Shown: one piece after another, positions 59,896 through 64,000 of the stretch | Position numbering within the stretch: position 1 is the first letter of the stretch | How the letters are laid out: every line of letters begins with the position of its first letter | From: a virus | Length of the DNA stretch: 64,000 bases | Virus record (IMG/VR): IMGVR_UViG_3300027896_000034 | Span: 1 to 64,000 of that record | Direction: 5' to 3' (one strand) | Translations under genes and position numbers: made by a program | The notes under the pieces: generated by a model | The model's input: the letters and a program-made list of their open reading frames with translations, nothing else | What the model was told of the DNA's origin: nothing | The model's database searches: none

Positions 59896-59976
59896 TGGAG
59901 CGGAAGACGGGGTTCGAACCCGCAAGCCGAAGCACTAGTTTGGAAGACTAGCCACTTACCATTAGTGTACTCCCGC
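59896..59976 (-). tRNA. tRNA-Gly (UCC)
   Basis: Acceptor GCGGGAG/CTTCCGC, anticodon stem CTAGT/ACTAG with loop CTTCCAA (TCC), T-loop TTCGAAC, encoded CCA. Confidence 0.88.
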
Positions 59977-59981
59977 ATTAC

Positions 59982-60323
59982 TTATTTTAATGAAGAATCC
60001 ATTGATTCAATCAATCGAATAGTATCTATTGAATGTTCTACATCATGAAGATTTTTAAAAATATCATTTTTTATATGATTAAAGACATGTTGTCTTCTTT
60101 CTCCTGTTATAACTTTTACTTTTTCTTTCCCATCAATTCCTCCGCAAAAAGGACCACCATAACTATCTTGATAGTCAAAATATGTATAATCTACTTTGAC
60201 GAATCCTGTTTTTGCAATTACCAGAACAATATCATCATATTTCACTCTTCTTTTTATACCAATAATCATTCCTGGTTTGATTTTTGATGCTTCAATAAAA
60301 TCATCACTATTCTTTTTTTTCAT
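59982..60323 (-). CDS. Unknown protein
   Basis: A 113-residue protein. Basic N-terminus, then KPGMIIGIKRRVKYDDIVLV (an SH3-like strand pattern) and a helical C-terminus rich in His/Asp. It overlaps the next gene by 4 bases. No family recognised. Confidence 0.55.
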   Translation of the reverse strand: MKKKNSDDFIEASKIKPGMIIGIKRRVKYDDIVLVIAKTGFVKVDYTYFDYQDSYGGPFCGGIDGKEKVKVITGERRQHVFNHIKNDIFKNLHDVEHSIDTIRLIESMDSSLK

Positions 60324-60487
60324 TTCTTTCTCCTACTTTTCTTATCTGGAATAAATGATTTATGGGTTCTACAAAATTCCTTAAAATCTTCATCACACAT
60401 AGGTGGTAATCCAGCACATTTTCTTGTGTTAAGATGAAGAGCAATAGTATTAATTCCATATTGAATTTTTTTCTTTTTTAACTTCAT
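60320..60487 (-). CDS. Small basic protein (55 aa)
   Basis: Start MKLKKKKIQYGINTIALHLN, with two or three Cys (CAGLPPMC, FC) and a basic end KKSRRKK. It overlaps the Pth2 gene and the unknown gene by 4 bases each. Function unknown. Confidence 0.55.
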   Translation of the reverse strand: MKLKKKKIQYGINTIALHLNTRKCAGLPPMCDEDFKEFCRTHKSFIPDKKSRRKK

Positions 60488-60891
60488 AATAATTTTAAAT
60501 CTCCAGTTATTCCATCAATTTTATCTTCATAATCTGGTCCGATTGCGCAACAAGTTTTAGTTGGAACTCCATTAAACTCTGTTAAACCAGCGTCTTCAAT
60601 TAAAGAACAAAGAATATTTTTTTCAAGAGCGTCTCCATAAACTCTCATTAGTTCATCTTCGCTATTTACATAAACTACAACTTTTGTAAATAATCCACTC
60701 AACCATAAATCTAATGGAGATCCTTTTTCTGTATACAATTCTTTTGAAATATCATCTTCACCATTCCATATATCTACCATCTGGTCTAAAATAACTTTCA
60801 TACTTGCGTGAGATCCTTGAGCAATCATTTTCCCTTTTCGCATATTTAGATCTTTTCTTATTACGATAACTTGTTTAATTTTTTTATCCAT
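60484..60891 (-). CDS. pth2: Peptidyl-tRNA hydrolase, Pth2 family
   Basis: Start ATG at 60889-60891 (MDKKIKQ) is preferred over a TTG at 60906. About 135 residues. KQVIVIRKDLNMRKGKMIAQ and GSHASMK are the hallmark of Pth2, and EDAGLTEFNGVPTKTCCAIG the second block. It recycles peptidyl-tRNA that drops off ribosomes. Its place inside a tRNA array suggests a role in keeping phage tRNAs in use. Confidence 0.87.
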   Translation of the reverse strand: MDKKIKQVIVIRKDLNMRKGKMIAQGSHASMKVILDQMVDIWNGEDDISKELYTEKGSPLDLWLSGLFTKVVVYVNSEDELMRVYGDALEKNILCSLIEDAGLTEFNGVPTKTCCAIGPDYEDKIDGITGDLKLL

Positions 60892-61171
60892 CCCATTCCC
60901 ACTCAAATACTATTTCTTTAATAACTCTAATTGTAGCTTTGGTTGAAGAATCAATAGGTTTTTTTCTTTTTATTATTTTTTTAATTATAAGTTGTAGTGA
61001 ATCCCAAAATATAGTAATCATAAACCAGAAACAAAGAACAGGAAGAACTACTACCCAAAAGATAGAACATAATATAACAATTATATTAAAAATGTTAACA
61101 TCATATTTAACTTTACAAAAAGCTGCATATATTACAATTACTATTATACCAAAAAACCATAAACCACCCAT
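60884..61171 (-). CDS. Small membrane protein
   Basis: A 95-residue protein with two strong hydrophobic helices (WFFGIIVIVIYAAF and IIVILCSIFWVVVLPVLCFW) and a basic then acidic tail. It overlaps Pth2 by a few bases. Function unknown. Confidence 0.6.
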   Translation of the reverse strand: MGGLWFFGIIVIVIYAAFCKVKYDVNIFNIIVILCSIFWVVVLPVLCFWFMITIFWDSLQLIIKKIIKRKKPIDSSTKATIRVIKEIVFEWEWDG

Positions 61172-61172
61172 A

Positions 61173-61358
61173 TTACAATTCTCCTTTTACCTTTTTAATT
61201 TTAATAATAATTCCTTCTATTTTTAAAGATACATCTTTAACTTTATATTTATTTTTATCTTGATCAATTAGTGTAATGTTTTCTGAACCAACTTCTTTGT
61301 GTCCATCAATTTCATTAAAAAACACTTTAATGAAATCGTCAACTGTATTTATTTTCAT
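61173..61358 (-). CDS. Small unknown protein (61 aa)
   Basis: A 61-residue alpha/beta protein (start MKINTVDDFIKVFFNEIDGH). It ends 1 base from the next gene. No family. Confidence 0.5.
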   Translation of the reverse strand: MKINTVDDFIKVFFNEIDGHKEVGSENITLIDQDKNKYKVKDVSLKIEGIIIKIKKVKGEL

Positions 61359-61399
61359 TATTTTCTCCTATTTTTATTTTTAGTTATTTTAAATATTTT

Positions 61400-61545
61400 T
61401 GGAACACGTGGTAGGAATTCGATATCCCACAAGGATGCGCTATCTAGCCTTATTCCGCACCACCACCGGTTTGCTAGCCACCAGATCCCGTTATTTGCCC
61501 ACCTCCGGACTACGTTCCCGGAGGATTTGCTTTGGTTACACGTAT
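61400..61545 (-). ncRNA. 146-nt tRNA-like structured RNA with internal insertion
   Basis: The ends look like a tRNA: 5' ATACGTG pairs with 3' CACGTGT and is followed by T-CCA, and a T-arm-like GTGGG/CCTAC precedes it with loop core TATCGAA. The 146-base length is double that of a tRNA and the interior holds a 7-bp CCTCCGG/CCGGAGG hairpin, CTGGT/ACCGG, and TGCG/CGCA. G+C is far above the surroundings. It may be a tRNA with an inserted structured RNA or a novel tRNA-like RNA. ORFs crossing it are shadows. Confidence 0.45.
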
Positions 61546-61558
61546 TCACTTTTTATTT

Positions 61559-61636
61559 TGGAGATGACAGCTGGATTCGGACCAGCGATAGAATGCTTTG
61601 CAGGCATCCGCCTTAACCGGACTTGGCTATGTCATC
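61559..61636 (-). tRNA. tRNA-Cys (GCA)
   Basis: Acceptor GATGACA/TGTCATC, anticodon stem GATGC/GCATT with loop CTGCAAA (GCA), T-arm GCTGG-TCCGAAT-CCAGC, encoded CCA. Confidence 0.87.
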
Positions 61637-61649
61637 CCTTTAGTATTAT

Positions 61650-61994
61650 TTACTGGTGTGTTTCTACATAAGAATGATACCAATCAAAATTATCATAATC
61701 CTCACACTCTTTTGGATCCTCAACTTTTTTACCATATTCAAAAACCATTTTTTTAGCTACGTCTCTTTTAAATTTAAAATTTTTATCATCTGGATATTTA
61801 GATAGAAAATCATTATACATAGATAATTTATCGTTCCATCTAAAAAATTCTCTATCATTATGTTCAATACAAAAATATTTACTCATTTCTTTATAACTAA
61901 TTATTTTTTTATCTTTAACATGAAGATCAAAAAGAAATCCATAAGTTATTACAATCATAAGAAAACTAAGAAAAAATATTTTAATGTAACTCAT
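61650..61994 (-). CDS. Membrane-anchored unknown protein
   Basis: A 114-residue protein with N-terminal helix (IKIFFLSFLMIVITYGFLF) as signal anchor, then a charged domain with two Cys (YFCIEH, KECEDY). Probably periplasmic; function unknown. Confidence 0.55.
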   Translation of the reverse strand: MSYIKIFFLSFLMIVITYGFLFDLHVKDKKIISYKEMSKYFCIEHNDREFFRWNDKLSMYNDFLSKYPDDKNFKFKRDVAKKMVFEYGKKVEDPKECEDYDNFDWYHSYVETHQ

Positions 61995-62016
61995 AATTTA
62001 CTCCTTATATTTAAAT

Positions 62017-62107
62017 TGGTGGGTAGTGATGGGTTCGAACCACCGTGGAGTTAAACTCCGTCTGATCTACAGTCAGATGCCATTGTCCTATTCTCGACCA
62101 ACTACCC
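62017..62107 (-). tRNA. tRNA-Tyr (GUA)
   Basis: Acceptor GGGTAGT/ACTACCC, anticodon stem TCTGA/TCAGA with loop CTGTAGA (GTA), variable arm GGAG-TTTAA-CTCC, T-loop TTCGAAC, encoded CCA. Confidence 0.92.
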
Positions 62108-62110
62108 ATT

Positions 62111-62186
62111 TGGTGATCTCGCAGAGGTTCGAACTCTGGTCATGTGAGTGAAAGTCACATTGCCTAACCAATTAGCAGACGAGATC
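62111..62186 (-). tRNA. tRNA-Glu (UUC)
   Basis: Acceptor GATCTCG/CGAGATC, anticodon stem TGTGA/TCACA with loop CTTTCAC (TTC), T-arm CAGAG-TTCGAAC-CTCTG, encoded CCA. Confidence 0.92.
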
Positions 62187-62191
62187 ATTTA

Positions 62192-62467
62192 TTATTTACT
62201 TCTTGCAAAAAATAAACTCGGTTTTGCGTTTTTAGTATTTCTTGAATCTAAAGAATTAGATCTTACTGTATTCAAAGATTCTACTTCTACTTGTAAAATA
62301 TTTTTTATAGATTTTATTCTTGTTTCTTGAAGAGAATTAGAAACACTATGATATTCCTCGTCGATTATTTTTTCGACATAAATCCCTTCATCTTCTAAAG
62401 CTTTAACAATTATTTTTGCAACTGTTGTTTTACCCTCTCCTAAATGTCCTGTTATAAGTATTCTCAT
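62192..62467 (-). CDS. Small P-loop NTPase
   Basis: A 91-residue protein. MRILITGHLGEGKTTVAKII is a Walker A strand-loop-helix resembling a small kinase such as an adenylylsulphate or nucleotide kinase. It lacks a clear Walker B and lid, so it is either truncated or a minimal binding protein. Located between tRNA-Glu and tRNA-Asp. Confidence 0.65.
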   Translation of the reverse strand: MRILITGHLGEGKTTVAKIIVKALEDEGIYVEKIIDEEYHSVSNSLQETRIKSIKNILQVEVESLNTVRSNSLDSRNTKNAKPSLFFARSK

Positions 62468-62485
62468 ATTTCAATCCTTTCGTGC

Positions 62486-62561
62486 GATGATGGCGGGATT
62501 CGAACCCGCGAATAACCAGATCGACAATCTGGCGCCTTAGACCAAACTGGGCTACATCACC
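62486..62561 (-). tRNA. tRNA-Asp (GUC)
   Basis: Acceptor GGTGATG/CATCATC, anticodon stem CCAGA/TCTGG with loop TTGTCGA (GTC), T-loop TTCGAAT; CCA is not encoded. First tRNA of the array in the direction of transcription. Confidence 0.9.
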
Positions 62562-62576
62562 ATTATTAATCATATC

Positions 62577-62602
62577 AAAAAAAAATCCTTTCATGATTTT
62601 TT
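62577..62602 (-). terminator. Terminator after the structured RNA
   Basis: On the minus strand AAAAAATC, loop ATGAAAG, GATTTTTT plus further T. It lies about 12 bases beyond the 3' end of the 106-nt structured element and before tRNA-Asp, so it would end a transcript containing that element. Confidence 0.65.
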
Positions 62603-62614
62603 AGTATAACGTCG

Positions 62615-62720
62615 CCCCAGTTTAAGGTTACTCTCTAGAGTTACATGTGACGAAAAAAGAAAGGAAACGTCACATGCGTCCTCTCGGTGAGGGGGAAAAT
62701 GATTTCACCTTAAACTGGGG
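62615..62720 (-). ncRNA. 106-nt structured RNA closed by a perfect 14-bp stem (candidate Y RNA)
   Basis: CCCCAGTTTAAGGT (62615-62628) pairs perfectly with 62707-62720. Inside are CATGTGACG/CGTCACATG (62644-62652 and 62668-62676) with a 15-base loop that on the minus strand is all pyrimidine, and CCTC/GAGG (62680-62683 and 62689-62692). A terminator follows on the minus strand. It is not a tRNA. Nearness to a Ro60-like gene and joined 5'/3' ends suggest a Y-type RNA. Confidence 0.55.
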
Positions 62721-62733
62721 GTTATTAATTAAA

Positions 62734-63033
62734 TTATTTCATGCTATCTAGAAGAGCATCCTTTTCTGCTTGAAGAGCAGCTCTTCTTTCTTCACGACCC
62801 ATTGTAGCTCTCAGCATCGAGTCTATTTTTTTCAGTTTCGCCAATTTTTCAGCTTTTGATAAAGACTTAATTTCAGCTTCTACTTCATTTAATTTTTCAT
62901 CAACCCAGTCAGGAATATCCAACTGAAGTTCTGCGTAGTTGGTTGCAACTAATTTGATCTCTGCCCTTACACCAACCATCGTTTCAATATCATTGTTTTT
63001 AACTTTAAAATTTTTTAATCCTTCGATATTCAT
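62734..63033 (-). CDS. Unknown coiled-coil protein
   Basis: A 99-residue protein: a short strand-rich N-terminus (KNNDIETMVGVRAEIKLVAT), then a helical region ending REERRAALQAEKDALLDSMK. It lies between the Ro60-like gene and the structured RNA. No family recognised. Confidence 0.6.
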   Translation of the reverse strand: MNIEGLKNFKVKNNDIETMVGVRAEIKLVATNYAELQLDIPDWVDEKLNEVEAEIKSLSKAEKLAKLKKIDSMLRATMGREERRAALQAEKDALLDSMK

Positions 63034-63150
63034 AAGTAAAATAGTTCTCCCTTATTAAATAAATTTAATTTAAGTTATAGTTATAAGGTGAATCCTATTT
63101 ATGTTTTGTTTATTCTCTAATTATAAATGCGAATAAATAAATTTTTAATC

Positions 63151-64000
63151 TTATTTTCTTTTTTCAAATATTTTGTCAAATGTTAACAATGGAAAGTTCA
63201 TGATTTCGTCCATTAAACTATAGCGACTAGTTTTCATAGTTGCAACTAAATTAGGTAAAGCATAGTAATCTGTTTTCTCCATATTAAAAAATTCTACTGG
63301 AATATTTGCTTTTTTACAATACTGAGATAAATAATCACTATCTCCATGTACATGATATAAATAAACAGTAGGTTCAATATCTAATTTTTTACAATAATTT
63401 TTATATGCATCATGAAAAAGAGGAGATGTATTATCTCCACCATCAGAAACTAAAGCAATACCATTTATAATTATATTTTTATCTTGTAAATATTTTAATC
63501 CACATCCACAAGATGTTCCTCCCCAAGCTTGAATGTGTTTTGCTTCTTTTTCTATTTCTTCAAGTTTCTTCCCAGTTACATCAAATACTCTTGGTTCAGT
63601 ATTAAAGAAAATTAAATAAACTTTTCCTGCTACTGATTTAGTAATATATGATGCAATTTCTTTAGCAAGTTTAACAGCTGACTGCATAGACCCAGAACAA
63701 TCACCAAGGATCAACCAGTCACCTTCTATGGTCTTTTGAGAAATTTTAGCTTCTTGAAGTTTTGAAAGTTTTTCAATTATATCCTTATTAATATCTGGAT
63801 CATTTTCTTCTAAAGATTTCATAGCTTTACTTGCTTTTAAAGTCGAAACTTTTTTATCTTTTGTTGCTCTAGTGAGAGCTTTATCATATTCACTTTTTAA
63901 CATTTTGGATCTAAATACACCAATAGATTCCAAAAATTTTGTACTATTTATAAGTTGTTGCCCTGACATTCCATTTATAAGTGCAAGAATAAATTCTGGA
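63151..64000 (-). CDS. TROVE/VWA (Ro60-like) protein, partial
   Basis: The frame is open to the window edge, so the N-terminus is missing; the ATG at 63969 is probably internal because the reading before it (PEFILALINGM) continues the fold. LINSTKFLESIGVFRSKM resembles TROVE helices, then WLILGDCSGSMQS is the MIDAS loop D-x-S-x-S of the VWA domain, WGGTSCGCGLKYL and ALVSDGGDNTSP its other loops. Ro60 proteins bind misfolded RNA and Y RNAs. A plain VWA protein is the alternative. Confidence 0.6.
   Translation of the reverse strand, partial: PEFILALINGMSGQQLINSTKFLESIGVFRSKMLKSEYDKALTRATKDKKVSTLKASKAMKSLEENDPDINKDIIEKLSKLQEAKISQKTIEGDWLILGDCSGSMQSAVKLAKEIASYITKSVAGKVYLIFFNTEPRVFDVTGKKLEEIEKEAKHIQAWGGTSCGCGLKYLQDKNIIINGIALVSDGGDNTSPLFHDAYKNYCKKLDIEPTVYLYHVHGDSDYLSQYCKKANIPVEFFNMEKTDYYALPNLVATMKTSRYSLMDEIMNFPLLTFDKIFEKRK

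Noticed and set aside
61358-61671. Trp/Arg-rich ORFs on both strands over the structured 146-nt element.
   Set aside because: Composition reflects GC-rich RNA structure; no ribosome site, no similarity to neighbours.
1-64000. Recoding of UGA or UAA by the odd tRNA-like genes.
   Set aside because: TAA, TGA and TAG all end well supported genes at expected places, so the standard code is used in this window.

Overview
This window looks like part of the genome of a large, AT-rich, tailed bacteriophage with a contractile tail (myovirus type, probably jumbo). The evidence is a gp5-like tail spike, a collagen-like fibre, a self-encoded replisome (sliding clamp, clamp loader, primase, UvsX-type recombinase, Dda-type helicase, flap exonuclease, RuvC-like resolvase), a large tRNA array invaded by homing endonucleases, and tightly packed, often ATGA-overlapping genes. 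Strong AGGAGG-type ribosome binding sites, heptosyltransferase-like enzymes and a type IV prepilin suggest a host that uses Shine-Dalgarno initiation and is probably Gram-negative; that is inference. All three stop codons end genes, so the standard bacterial code is assumed.

Layout. (1) 1-31734, all minus strand: tail/baseplate genes (1-6.4 kb), a Cas4-like nuclease, a KH RNA-binding protein and recombinase (8-11.3 kb), a class II ribonucleotide reductase, a LigD-type 3'-phosphoesterase and a RuvC-like nuclease (12.6-16.8 kb), the DNA-replication block (17.9-23 kb), then small accessory genes including a C39-like peptidase, tRNA-Gln, a prepilin, a NADAR protein, many small zinc-binding and exported proteins, a Dda-type helicase and a lytic transglycosylase. 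(2) 31735-32310: a gene-free divergent control region with structured GC-rich elements. (3) 32311-53532, plus strand: virion-type and unknown proteins, a Nudix hydrolase, an actin-like ATPase, then a roughly 14-kb glycan cassette (glycosyltransferases, polysaccharide deacetylase, NeuD-like acyltransferase, DegT-type aminotransferase, tandem-repeat glycosyltransferase-like proteins), ending with a LigD-polymerase-like (AEP) protein and a strong bidirectional terminator. (4) 53556-64000, minus strand: small exported proteins, then an array of about 22 tRNA or tRNA-like genes mixed with homing endonucleases, Pth2 peptidyl-tRNA hydrolase, a methyltransferase and a glycosyltransferase, closing with a structured RNA and a TROVE/VWA (Ro60-like) gene that runs off the window.

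How the parts fit. The left arm builds the tail and copies and repairs the genome. The right arm makes virion parts and probably a glycan that decorates the virion or remodels the host surface. The tRNA array matches the AT-rich codon use (for example Ile-UAU, Leu-UAA, Arg-UCU, Lys-UUU), and Pth2 sits within it. The most striking signals are: a Ro60-like gene about 430 bp upstream of a 106-nt RNA closed by a perfect 14-bp stem and followed by a terminator (a candidate phage Y-RNA system); a likely programmed -1 frameshift on A9-G at 9094-9103; a phage-borne type IV prepilin; separately encoded LigD polymerase-like and phosphoesterase modules; and several aberrant tRNA-like or structured RNAs in and around the tRNA array.
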